The notes: generated from the letters alone by a model not told the origin. Shown: positions 1 through 6,073, numbered from the stretch's first letter. The stretch: 7,207 bases of DNA from Pseudomonadota bacterium (GCA_023450535.1 JAEXGX010000308.1:1-7207), one strand, 5' to 3'. Translations and numbers: made by a program.

Positions 1-6
1 GGCTCC

Positions 7-522
7 ATGAATATCAACACTGAACTGGAACGCCTTCGGGCGACGGAACAACTCCAGCGGGAAGCGGGAGGAGCGGCGGCGCAGTCCGCGCCTGCCGGAG
101 ATTTCGGAGCCCTTCTTGCGCGGCAGATGGAACGGGGTACAAGTTCAGGCCCTTCACCCGACGCACTGCGCGCGCTGGGCGACCCCCTGCGCCTTGCCAA
201 CCTCGACGTGATGACGCTGGGCGACTTTGACGGGGCGGAAAAGAACGGAACGGACGACGGCCTTGTGGAAGCCCTGACCGGAGGCCTGAACACGACGCTG
301 AACAGCGTCGACCGTTATGCCTCCATGCTGAGCGGCCGGAACGCCGACACGCTGAAGTCAGCCTACGGCGAACTTGACGCGCTGGACTCTTCCCTGGCCG
401 AACTGCGCAAGAATCTGGGCAGACTGCCCAAGGCCGAACCCGAGCTGGAAGGCATGGTCAACGAGCTGGAAGTGCTCGCCGCCACCGAACGGATCAAGTT
501 TGACCGGGGCGATTATTTGTAG
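7..522 (+). CDS. Conserved hypothetical protein, possibly flagellum-associated
   Basis: This is a 171-residue soluble protein with no signal peptide or membrane segment. Residues 1-60 are Ala/Gly/Gln-rich and probably flexible; they include an FGALLARQM stretch near residue 33 of a kind seen at the N-termini of some flagellar accessory proteins. Residues 85-165 look helical with heptad-like leucines (LDALDSSLAELRKNLGRL), and the protein ends in TERIKFDRGDYL. From memory, this layout and ending resemble small uncharacterised proteins coded near flgM in Desulfovibrio, but I cannot verify that and assign no function. Only six bases precede the ATG, no ribosome binding site is visible, and the frame stays open to the window edge, so the true start could lie upstream. 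A strong terminator 22 bp past the stop separates it from the regulators that follow. The reading frame is confident; the role is not. Confidence 0.75.
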   Translation: MNINTELERLRATEQLQREAGGAAAQSAPAGDFGALLARQMERGTSSGPSPDALRALGDPLRLANLDVMTLGDFDGAEKNGTDDGLVEALTGGLNTTLNSVDRYASMLSGRNADTLKSAYGELDALDSSLAELRKNLGRLPKAEPELEGMVNELEVLAATERIKFDRGDYL

Positions 523-544
523 AAATAGAGCTCGCCGGAATCGG

Positions 545-582
545 AATATGCCCCGCTGCCGCACGACAGTGGGGCATATTTT
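545..582 (+). terminator. Rho-independent terminator after the hypothetical gene
   Basis: Arms at 545-558 and 567-580 form a 14-bp stem (AATATGCCCCGCTG against CAGTGGGGCATATT) with one G-U pair and an 8-base loop. A short T run ends the right arm (579-582). The arms end in A/T on both sides, so some termination on the opposite strand is possible, but nothing convergent is seen. It isolates the first gene from the regulatory genes downstream. Confidence 0.8.
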
Positions 583-678
583 GTGCACTTGTCTTTTTCC
601 GCTCCTTGCTCCTTCCCGCCGATTCCGCTATCGTTCGACCTGAATCAATCCTTGCTTCATCAAAAATTCCTTTATGAT

Positions 679-708
679 TTGAAACCTCTCCCTTCAGGAA
701 GGTATAAT
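679..708 (+). promoter_or_regulatory. Sigma70-type promoter for the tetR gene, with a palindrome in its spacer
   Basis: A TTGAAA box at 679-684 (5 of 6 to the -35 consensus) lies 18 bp from a perfect TATAAT at 703-708. The spacer contains CCTTC-AG-GAAGG at 691-702, a 5-bp-arm palindrome placed where a bound protein would block RNA polymerase. The promoter is 114 bp upstream of the chosen tetR start, so the mRNA has a leader of roughly 105-110 nt. Autorepression by the TetR protein through this palindrome is a plausible inference, not shown. Confidence 0.65.
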
Positions 709-710
709 CC

Positions 711-760
711 ACACGGCCCCTGCCGCCGGATGTGGAGTCAGTCGACGGATGGAGCCGTGT
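711..760 (+). repeat. Long imperfect inverted repeat at the tetR transcription start/leader
   Basis: ACACGGCCCC at 711-720 is repeated inverted as GGAGCCGTGT at 751-760 (9 of 10). An inner pair, CCGCCG at 723-728 and CGACGG at 743-748, matches 5 of 6. Two CGGATG direct repeats (727-732 and 746-751) lie inside. The expected transcription start, about 7 bp past the -10 box, falls within the left arm. The element could therefore act as an operator in DNA or as a partial 5' hairpin in the RNA. Confidence 0.5.
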
Positions 761-821
761 AGATTGAAACATCAAACGATTGACTGAACGAGCCGCGCTT
801 TCGCGGCAAGGATTCCGCGCC

Positions 822-1535
822 ATGCCTGCTACCACCCCCTTCTCAAGCGCGACCTCCACTTCCGCCACGCGCGGCGATCTGCGTGCGGCCAAAGGGCAAG
901 CCACCCGCGCGCGCCTGCTGGCCGAAGCCCTGCGGCTTTTCGCCGAACGCGGGTACGAGGGTGTCAGCACCCGCGCTCTGGCCGAAGCAGCAGAAAGCAA
1001 CGTGGCGCTCATCGCCTTCCATTTCGGCAGCAAGCGTGGTCTGTATGAAGCCGCTGTGGAAGCAGTGGCCAAGCGCACGGCAGAAGCTGTTATGCCGGTT
1101 GAAAGGAACCTGCGCCAAGGCATTGAAGAATTCACGGGCAAGCGCGGCGACCTGTTCGCCCTGTTGCGCTCGGAAATGCGGGACTTTCTGGCCCGGCTTC
1201 TGCCGGAAGAACGCACGCCCGGCTTTTTCCCTCTCCTGACCCGTGAAATGCACGAACAGGGAGAACTGTCCGAACGGATGTGGAATACGCTCCTGCCCGC
1301 CCTGCGTACCGTGGAGGATCTGCTGGTGACCGTCAGTTCGTCCGATCAGCGCCCCCGCGCGCGCACGGCCGCCTTTCTGCTCATCGACTCTATGATGGGT
1401 ATCATCCGGGATTATGACATCTTCCGCCGCCACATGGGCGGCGGCCAGAACTCCATGCAGGATGCGACCCTGCTTGCAGATCTGCTGTGCCAGGGAATCG
1501 AACCCGGTTTTACCCCGAGTTCAAGCGAGGATTGA
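822..1535 (+). CDS. TetR-family transcriptional regulator (CecR/YbiH-like)
   Basis: A 237-residue one-component repressor. Residues about 26-80 are a TetR_N DNA-binding domain: ATRARLLAEALRLFAERGYEGVSTRALAEAA, then the recognition-helix region and the signature FHFGSKRGLYEAAVEAV. The C-terminal ligand/dimer domain (about 100-225) has a LLTREMHEQGE segment resembling the CecR/YbiH (DUF1956) branch, whose members often sense small aromatic or drug-like compounds; the ligand here is unknown. I chose ATG 822 because AAGGA at 808-812 precedes it by 9 bp. An in-frame TTG at 780 would add 14 residues (TERAALSRQGFRA) but has no ribosome binding site and sits within upstream repeat motifs. Residues 1-24 are Ser/Thr/Ala-rich and probably disordered. 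The Crp/Fnr gene follows after 63 bp with no visible terminator, so the two are probably co-transcribed. Confidence 0.9.
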   Translation: MPATTPFSSATSTSATRGDLRAAKGQATRARLLAEALRLFAERGYEGVSTRALAEAAESNVALIAFHFGSKRGLYEAAVEAVAKRTAEAVMPVERNLRQGIEEFTGKRGDLFALLRSEMRDFLARLLPEERTPGFFPLLTREMHEQGELSERMWNTLLPALRTVEDLLVTVSSSDQRPRARTAAFLLIDSMMGIIRDYDIFRRHMGGGQNSMQDATLLADLLCQGIEPGFTPSSSED

Positions 1536-1598
1536 TCTCCAGACCCTCCTCTTCCCGTTCCTAAAGACCAGCAAGCAACGCCGCAGGGGAAGATTTTT

Positions 1599-2273
1599 AT
1601 GCCGCGCGAAGAAACATTTCCTTCTCTCCGCCCCAACGAATCGAACACGATCTGGGCGACAATTCTTCACCTTGCCGTGCGGCGCGCCTATCCGGCAGGC
1701 CATCCTCTGGATCTGATCGGAGCGGCACTCACAGATTTCTATTATATTGAAAAAGGCCGCCTGCTCATCACCTACACCTCGCAAAACGGACGGGAACGGC
1801 CCATTCTCACCATCGGACACGGGAATATCTTCAACGCCTCCACGGCCCTGACCGGGTTTGACAACCCGGATTCGCAATACCTTTGCCTCGACGACGCCAT
1901 ACTCTGGCGTTTTCCCGGTTCACTCCTGACGTCGCCGGATTTCGTCCGGCACTATCCGGAACTCATCATCAACCTGATGCAATCGTTGGGGAACAAGAAC
2001 CTCCAGATGCACGAAACCCTGTCCTATACCGGCCCGGATACCGCGCTGGTGCAGCTTGCCCGCTGGCTTTCCCGCGCAGCCGACGATCACGGTGCACTGT
2101 CTTTCCGCCCTAATCTCACCCAGCAGGATCTGGCGAACATGTTGGGCATCCATCGAGCTACTCTGGTGCGTTGCATCCACGCTCTGCGAGAACAGGGCAT
2201 TGTCAGGCGTTTCTCCCGGAACGCGCTGGACATTATCGACCCGAACGCCCTGCACAGGCTCGCTGAGCAATAG
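1599..2273 (+). CDS. Crp/Fnr-family transcriptional regulator
   Basis: A 224-residue protein of normal family length. Residues about 25-110 form the cyclic-nucleotide-binding-like beta barrel (YPAGHPLDLIG...FYYIEKGRLLITYTSQNGRERPILTIGHGNIFN). Residues about 112-145 are the long dimerisation helix, and 147-220 a winged helix-turn-helix (LTQQDLANMLGIHRATLVRCIHALREQGIV). The Fnr N-terminal cysteine cluster is absent; the only cysteines are C96 and C192, so it is not a classic Fe-S oxygen sensor. The cAMP-pocket signature of Crp is not evident either. The layout is compatible with small-molecule-sensing members such as CprK, but that is only a hypothesis. AGGGGA at 1585-1590 supports the ATG. It lies upstream of the redox/TRAP operon in the same orientation, and a Crp/Fnr-shaped palindrome lies before that operon, so it is the best candidate for its activator. 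Confidence 0.9.
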   Translation: MPREETFPSLRPNESNTIWATILHLAVRRAYPAGHPLDLIGAALTDFYYIEKGRLLITYTSQNGRERPILTIGHGNIFNASTALTGFDNPDSQYLCLDDAILWRFPGSLLTSPDFVRHYPELIINLMQSLGNKNLQMHETLSYTGPDTALVQLARWLSRAADDHGALSFRPNLTQQDLANMLGIHRATLVRCIHALREQGIVRRFSRNALDIIDPNALHRLAEQ

Positions 2274-2580
2274 AACATCTTGCGATGAAGTTCTCTGCCA
2301 GCCGGGACCCTATGTTCTGGCCCGCAGGTTTCACGCCTGAAGCCGGATCCTTGCTTTGCTGTCCGTGCCTGTCACGCTCCTTCGGAGCGCCCTTTGGATG
2401 CAAAACGCAAGTGAATTACGGCTGCTCCGGAATGGCGGGGCGTCGCGGAGAAGCCTCGCTCCGTTCGACTTCGGGAACATTTCGATGACGCAATGCTCAA
2501 AACACAGGCGCAAGGGCCGTATCCGGCGCTTGGATCTCTGCTGACCGTGTTTTCCCAAAAATTCTCTCTTTTTTCTTTTC
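2274..2580. other. 307-bp intergenic stretch without a convincing gene
   Basis: No open frame here has both a ribosome binding site and protein-like composition; the short open frames (for example from ATG 2285) are rich in Arg, Ser and Cys, as expected from non-coding GC-rich sequence. Visible structure includes a tight hairpin at 2375-2389 (CGCTCC-TTC-GGAGCG) and a weaker pair at 2446-2450/2459-2463 (CGGAG/CTCCG). A strong terminator follows at once. It may be a long 3' UTR of the Crp/Fnr gene, a small RNA, or a dispersed intergenic repeat; the sequence alone does not decide. Confidence 0.4.
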
Positions 2581-2605
2581 ATGGCGCATTTGCGCCATTT
2601 TTTTT
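2581..2605 (+). terminator. Rho-independent terminator before the redox/TRAP operon
   Basis: ATGGCGC at 2581-2587 pairs with GCGCCAT at 2592-2598 across an ATTT loop, giving a perfect 7-bp stem, followed by eight Ts at 2598-2605. This is a textbook + strand terminator. It lies 308 bp beyond the Crp/Fnr stop, and immediately upstream of the operator/promoter candidates for the next operon, so it insulates the two transcription units. Confidence 0.88.
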
Positions 2606-2634
2606 CAGTGCCATGTGAAAAATAACATTATAGC
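2602..2634 (+). promoter_or_regulatory. Possible promoter of the redox/TRAP operon
   Basis: The region is AT-rich between the terminator and a GC-rich leader. TTTTCA at 2602-2607 and CATTAT at 2626-2631 are 18 bp apart and could be -35 and -10 boxes; TATAGC at 2629-2634 is an alternative -10. The match is mediocre, which fits a promoter needing an activator. It overlaps the palindrome at 2613-2628. Confidence 0.35.
2613..2628. promoter_or_regulatory. Candidate Crp/Fnr-type operator
   Basis: ATGTGA-AAAA-TAACAT is a palindrome with 5 of 6 matching arm positions. Its core, TGTGA-N4-TAACA, is 14 bp, the same geometry as the Fnr box TTGAT-N4-ATCAA, with half-sites near Crp/HcpR-like TGTGA. It is the clearest palindrome between the terminator and the operon start, and a Crp/Fnr gene is coded next door. 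Its overlap with the best -10 candidate would suit repression better than activation, unless the true start is further downstream. Confidence 0.4.
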
Positions 2635-2665
2635 TCAAACAGTAGGAAAAGGCCTTTCTCACAGC

Positions 2666-2691
2666 GCTCCCCCCCCGGGGTAAACGGGAGC
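2666..2691 (+). repeat. 8-C tract and leader hairpin upstream of the operon start
   Basis: GCTCCC (2666-2671) and GGGAGC (2686-2691) form a 6-bp inverted repeat. The interval between them contains the remainder of an uninterrupted run of eight Cs (2669-2676) directly followed by GGGG (2677-2680), so alternative C4/G4 pairings are possible. It ends 16 bp before the ribosome binding site of the first operon gene. It may modulate the mRNA leader; the homopolymer could also vary in length by slippage. Confidence 0.45.
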
Positions 2692-2707
2692 CGTCCATTT
2701 TGCGATT

Positions 2708-2714
2708 GGAGGAA
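2708..2714 (+). promoter_or_regulatory. Strong ribosome binding site that fixes a TTG start
   Basis: GGAGGAA lies 6 bp before TTG 2721. An upstream in-frame TTG at 2700 would put this site inside the coding sequence and has no Shine-Dalgarno of its own, so 2721 is the better start. Confidence 0.75.
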
Positions 2715-2720
2715 CTTTCC

Positions 2721-4355
2721 TTGATCCGACATATTGATCCAGAAAAATGCACCGGTTGCGGCCTGTGCTTCAAATCGTGCAGTCTTGACGTATTCCGGCT
2801 GCATACCAGCCAGCCGACATGCTCTCCCTGCATGGCGGCCTGCCCTGCCGGAACGGATATCCGGGCCTATAACCATCTGCTCCAGCAGAACCGCCTGAAA
2901 GAGGCACTGGCCGTGCTCAAGCGCGGCACCCCTTTCCCCGCCCTGACCGGCCGCGTCTGCTTCCATCCCTGTGAAAGCCAGTGCACCCGCGCGAATATGG
3001 ACGCAAGCGTCAATATCAACGCACTGGAACAGTTCCTTGGGGATCTGGACCTGCAAACGCTTCCCGAACCTGCCGCCGTGCGCCACATCTCTCCCGCCGC
3101 AGTGGTGGGGGCGGGACCGGCCGGGCTGGCCGCCGCATGGCACCTGGCTCTGGACGGCTGGCCGGTCACGGTGTTTGAAACCCTGCCCAAAGCAGGCGGC
3201 ATGCTGCGCTACGGCATTCCTTCCTATCGCCTGCCCGACGCGATCATCGACGCGCAGATCCGCCAGCTTGAGACTCTGGGTGTGGAATTTCGCTACGGGG
3301 TACGCATCGGCGAAGACGCTGACCTCAACATGACCGATCTGAAAGACCTCGGCTTCCGCGCCGTGCTGCTGGCCCCCGGCCTCAGCGCGGGCAAACGTCT
3401 GCCCCTGCAAGGCATGGAGTTAGAAGGCGTCCACACCGGCGTTGAATTTTTGCGCGCCCTGCGGATGGGCGACACCCCTGTCACAGGCCGCCGGGTCTGC
3501 GTGATCGGCGGCGGCAACGTGGCCATTGACGCGGCCATCAGCGCCAGACTGCTTGGAGCGGAAAGCGTCTTCATGTGCTGCCTGGAAGATCGTGAACACA
3601 TGCCCGCCTTTGAACACAACATCAAGGACGCGCTGGAGCGCGGCATCGGTCTGCATCCCGCGCTCGGCCCCGTGCGTATTGAGGGCGCGGAAGGCCGGGT
3701 TTCAGCCGTGGAGTTCAAGACCTGCACCACTCTTTTCGACGATCAAGGTAAATTCTCGCCCCGCTTTGACGAAAACAGGCGAGAATGCTTTGAGGCCGAC
3801 TGCGTTATTTTCGCCGTAGGCCAGAGTGGAGATTTCACCAATATCGCTTCCGGTGTGGAGATGAGCGGCCCGCGCATTACAGTTTCCGGCAATTCCATGC
3901 GCACCTCCCGAACCGGCGTATTCGCGGCAGGGGATGCCGTCACCGGCCCGGCCTCGGTCATTCAGGCCATTGTCGGCGGGCGCAACGCGGCCCGTGCCAT
4001 GAGCCGGGCGCTGAACGGGCTGCTGGTGGAAGACAGCGCCCCGGACAGCGCGAAACCCCCGGTTGCGGACACTATGCCCGTGGACAAGCTTCCCCGCCTG
4101 CCCCGTAACGAACGCATTGCCAAAAGTGGCGGCGCGCCCTTTGACGAAGCGCTCACCGGCTTCAATCAGCTTGATGCCCAGGCCGAAGCCATGCGTTGCC
4201 TCACCTGCGGCAGTAAAGCCACCATTGCCTACGGCGACGACTGTATGACCTGTTTCAGTTGTGAACTGCATTGCCCCGCCGACGCCATTGACGTCCACCC
4301 CTTCAAGGAGCGCCTCCCCTATACGCTGTACGACGGGGAAGGAGGCAGAATATGA
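2721..4355 (+). CDS. GltD-like NAD(P)/FAD oxidoreductase with N- and C-terminal Fe-S motifs
   Basis: A 544-residue cytoplasmic electron-transfer protein, starting at TTG 2721 behind GGAGGAA. In order: a four-Cys ferredoxin motif CTGCGLCFKSC (C10, C13, C16, C20); the Fe-S domain typical of GltD (glutamate synthase small subunit) and related enzymes, with CSPCMAACPAGTDIRAYN (C34, C37, C41) and GRVCFHPCESQC (C80, C84, C88); a Rossmann FAD site VVGAGPAGLAAA (about 128-139); a second nucleotide site VIGGGNVAIDAA (about 261-272) for NAD(P)H; the closing FAD motif FAAGDAV (about 401-407); and a C-terminal ferredoxin motif CMTCFSCELHCP (C508, C511, C514, C518) preceded by CLTC (493-496). It is not true GltD: there is no glutamate synthase large subunit, and it ends in an extra ferredoxin domain. 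Its stop overlaps the start of the flavoprotein gene (ATGA), so the two are translationally coupled and probably partners. Likely role: moving electrons between NAD(P)H or ferredoxin and that flavoprotein; the direction is unknown. Confidence 0.92.
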   Translation: MIRHIDPEKCTGCGLCFKSCSLDVFRLHTSQPTCSPCMAACPAGTDIRAYNHLLQQNRLKEALAVLKRGTPFPALTGRVCFHPCESQCTRANMDASVNINALEQFLGDLDLQTLPEPAAVRHISPAAVVGAGPAGLAAAWHLALDGWPVTVFETLPKAGGMLRYGIPSYRLPDAIIDAQIRQLETLGVEFRYGVRIGEDADLNMTDLKDLGFRAVLLAPGLSAGKRLPLQGMELEGVHTGVEFLRALRMGDTPVTGRRVCVIGGGNVAIDAAISARLLGAESVFMCCLEDREHMPAFEHNIKDALERGIGLHPALGPVRIEGAEGRVSAVEFKTCTTLFDDQGKFSPRFDENRRECFEADCVIFAVGQSGDFTNIASGVEMSGPRITVSGNSMRTSRTGVFAAGDAVTGPASVIQAIVGGRNAARAMSRALNGLLVEDSAPDSAKPPVADTMPVDKLPRLPRNERIAKSGGAPFDEALTGFNQLDAQAEAMRCLTCGSKATIAYGDDCMTCFSCELHCPADAIDVHPFKERLPYTLYDGEGGRI

Positions 4356-6073
4356 ACATATATGATTGCGTGCTGGACACCGACGTTCTTGTGATCGGTG
4401 GCGGCTTCTCCGGAACATGGGCCGCCATCAAGGCCCGTGAACATGTACGGAGCGTCCTCATGGCCGACAAGGGGCCGCGCGACTGGGGCGGGCTGGGCAG
4501 CATGTCCGGCGGAGATATGATCGTCAAACAGCCGGAATTTGAAGCCTCCGATCTGGTGGACGAACTGACCTACTATTATGATGGTCTGTGCGAGCAGGAC
4601 GTGCTGGAAGAGATCCTGAATCTTTCTTACGACCGCTTCATGGATCTGGAAAAGATGGGCCACAGTTTTTACCGCGAGGAGGGCAAGCTCCAGTCCGTGC
4701 CACAACGCGGCCTGGACAGAATGCGCTACTACTTCTACCACCCCTACGGCAAGGGCGGCAGCCACACCACCGGAGTACTGAACAAACGCCTTCAGGAACT
4801 GGATGTGAAACGCCTGGGCCGGGTGGAAATTACCCGCCTGATCAAGGACGGGGAGCGCGTGGCCGGCGCGGCGGGCTTCCACGGCCAGAGCGGCGCTTCC
4901 GTGCTGATCCGGGCCAAGGCCGTGATTCTGGCCGCACATTCAGGCGGATGGAAAGGCTCCTACCTGCTCAACACCTGCGCGGGTGAAGGGAGCCTCCTGG
5001 CCTATGAGGCCGGAGCCACCCTGCGCAACATGGAATTCATTGAAAACTGGAACGTGCCCAAACTCTTCGCCTGGGAAGGCCAGACCGGCCTGCTCCCACA
5101 CGGCGCACGCTTCCTCAACGGTATGGGCGAGGATTTCATGCGCCGCTATTCGCCCAAGCTGGGCGCCAAGGCCGACCCCCATTACAACGTGCGCGGCATG
5201 GCCTATGAAATCATGGCCGGGCGCGGCCCCATCTGGTTTGACACCAGCACCCTCAGTGAAGAAGGCGTGCGCGTTATGACCCCCACGGGCGGCTGGATGA
5301 AGCTTAACGACGAAAAGCTGAAAGCCCAGGGCATCGATTTCTTCCACCAGACCACGGAATGGATGTCCCAGGTACTTACCTGCTTCGGCGGGGTCAAAGC
5401 TGACAAGACGGGCTTCACCGGCGTGCCGGGACTTTATGTCGCAGGACGGGCGCGCAGTGTCGCCCCCGGCGTATACATGGGCGGCTGGGACAGTTGCCTC
5501 ACCGCCACTACCGGATGGATTGCAGGCGACCATGCAGGCCGCAGCGCGGCGGAAACCTGCGCGGCACACTTTGACGAAGTTCGCGCACAGGAAGATCTGC
5601 GCCGCGACACAGCGGCGCTGGGCAGGCCCGGCGTTGCACCCAAGGATATCGTACGGGAAATGCAGCGCCTTATGGCGCCCATCGACGTGTGTATTCTCAA
5701 GACGCGGGAAGGTCTGGCCCGCTCCCTCTCCCGGCTGGAAAGCTTCCGGGACGAGATCCTGCCCCAGGCCGGAGCCTCCGACCCGCACTATCTGGTCAAG
5801 CTGACGGAAGCGCGGGGCATGACCCTGATTACCGAGGCATTCCTGCGCGCCTCTCTGTTGCGCAAGGAATCGCGGGCCGGGCACTTCCGCGCGGATTACC
5901 CGCAACGGGACGGAACGCGCGGCCCCGCGTGGATCGATATCACGAAAGGCCGCAACGGCATGGATGCCAGCTTCGACGCCGTGCCGCTGGAGCGTTACCC
6001 CGTGAAGCCCTACCGTTACTACATGGACAACTTTGATTTCCCGGCAGACTTGTTACAAATCCGCAACCATTAA
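4352..6073 (+). CDS. Soluble FAD-dependent oxidoreductase, SdhA/FrdA/AprA superfamily, unknown substrate
   Basis: A 573-residue flavoprotein without signal peptide or membrane segment. FAD motif DVLVIGGGFSGTWAAIKA lies at 11-28. The SdhA-like order follows: RFLNGMGEDFMRRYSP (253-268), RGMAYEIMAGRGP (281-293), VPGLYVAGRA (358-367), GGWDSCLTATTGWIAGDHAGRSAA (377-400) and the helical C-terminal AFLRASLLRKESRAGHFRADYPQRD (496-520), close to ARKESRGAHxRxDYPxRD of SdhA. R281 aligns with the proton-shuttle Arg of SdhA/FrdA. The HPTG histidine is replaced (NWNVPK, 232-237), the HYxMGG histidine is missing (TCFGG, 343-347), and the substrate Arg of ANRLGGNS is replaced (GVYMGGWDS, 373-381). The covalent-FAD histidine position reads GGLGSMSGG (47-54), so FAD is probably non-covalent. 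GGAGG at 4341-4345 serves the ATG, which overlaps the previous stop. Probably a reductase or dehydrogenase for the compound the TRAP system imports; it could also be an AprA-like enzyme. Confidence 0.9.
   Translation: MNIYDCVLDTDVLVIGGGFSGTWAAIKAREHVRSVLMADKGPRDWGGLGSMSGGDMIVKQPEFEASDLVDELTYYYDGLCEQDVLEEILNLSYDRFMDLEKMGHSFYREEGKLQSVPQRGLDRMRYYFYHPYGKGGSHTTGVLNKRLQELDVKRLGRVEITRLIKDGERVAGAAGFHGQSGASVLIRAKAVILAAHSGGWKGSYLLNTCAGEGSLLAYEAGATLRNMEFIENWNVPKLFAWEGQTGLLPHGARFLNGMGEDFMRRYSPKLGAKADPHYNVRGMAYEIMAGRGPIWFDTSTLSEEGVRVMTPTGGWMKLNDEKLKAQGIDFFHQTTEWMSQVLTCFGGVKADKTGFTGVPGLYVAGRARSVAPGVYMGGWDSCLTATTGWIAGDHAGRSAAETCAAHFDEVRAQEDLRRDTAALGRPGVAPKDIVREMQRLMAPIDVCILKTREGLARSLSRLESFRDEILPQAGASDPHYLVKLTEARGMTLITEAFLRASLLRKESRAGHFRADYPQRDGTRGPAWIDITKGRNGMDASFDAVPLERYPVKPYRYYMDNFDFPADLLQIRNH

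Noticed and set aside
780..821. TTG 780 as the start of the TetR gene
   Set aside because: No Shine-Dalgarno precedes it, it lies in a repeat-rich leader, and ATG 822 has AAGGA at good spacing.
494..1216. 240-aa open frame on the minus strand over the terminator, promoter and TetR gene
   Set aside because: It runs antisense through a terminator and the conserved TetR DNA-binding domain, and is Arg/Ser-rich in the manner of a shadow frame.
2285..2488. Small + strand open frame (67 aa) in the intergenic stretch
   Set aside because: No ribosome binding site, Arg/Ser/Cys-rich non-protein-like composition, and no recognisable motif.
2700..2720. TTG 2700 as the start of the GltD-like gene
   Set aside because: The strong GGAGGAA at 2708-2714 would be inside the gene; it fits TTG 2721 instead.
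2628..3410. 260-aa open frame on the minus strand across the operon promoter and first gene
   Set aside because: It covers the operon leader and the Fe-S motif region of the GltD-like gene in antisense and shows no protein family features.
4940..5905. 321-aa open frame on the minus strand
   Set aside because: It lies antisense within the well-supported flavoprotein gene; its composition (His, Gly, Ala, Arg) is typical of a GC-rich shadow frame.
2721..6073. Glutamate synthase (GltBD) or succinate dehydrogenase/fumarate reductase complex
   Set aside because: No glutamate synthase large subunit, no Fe-S SdhB or membrane anchor, and the flavoprotein lacks the dicarboxylate-binding residues.
4352..6073. 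Adenylylsulfate reductase AprA
   Set aside because: AprA is longer, is paired with a small ferredoxin AprB, and has different active-site motifs; here the partner is a GltD-like oxidoreductase and a TRAP binding protein follows.
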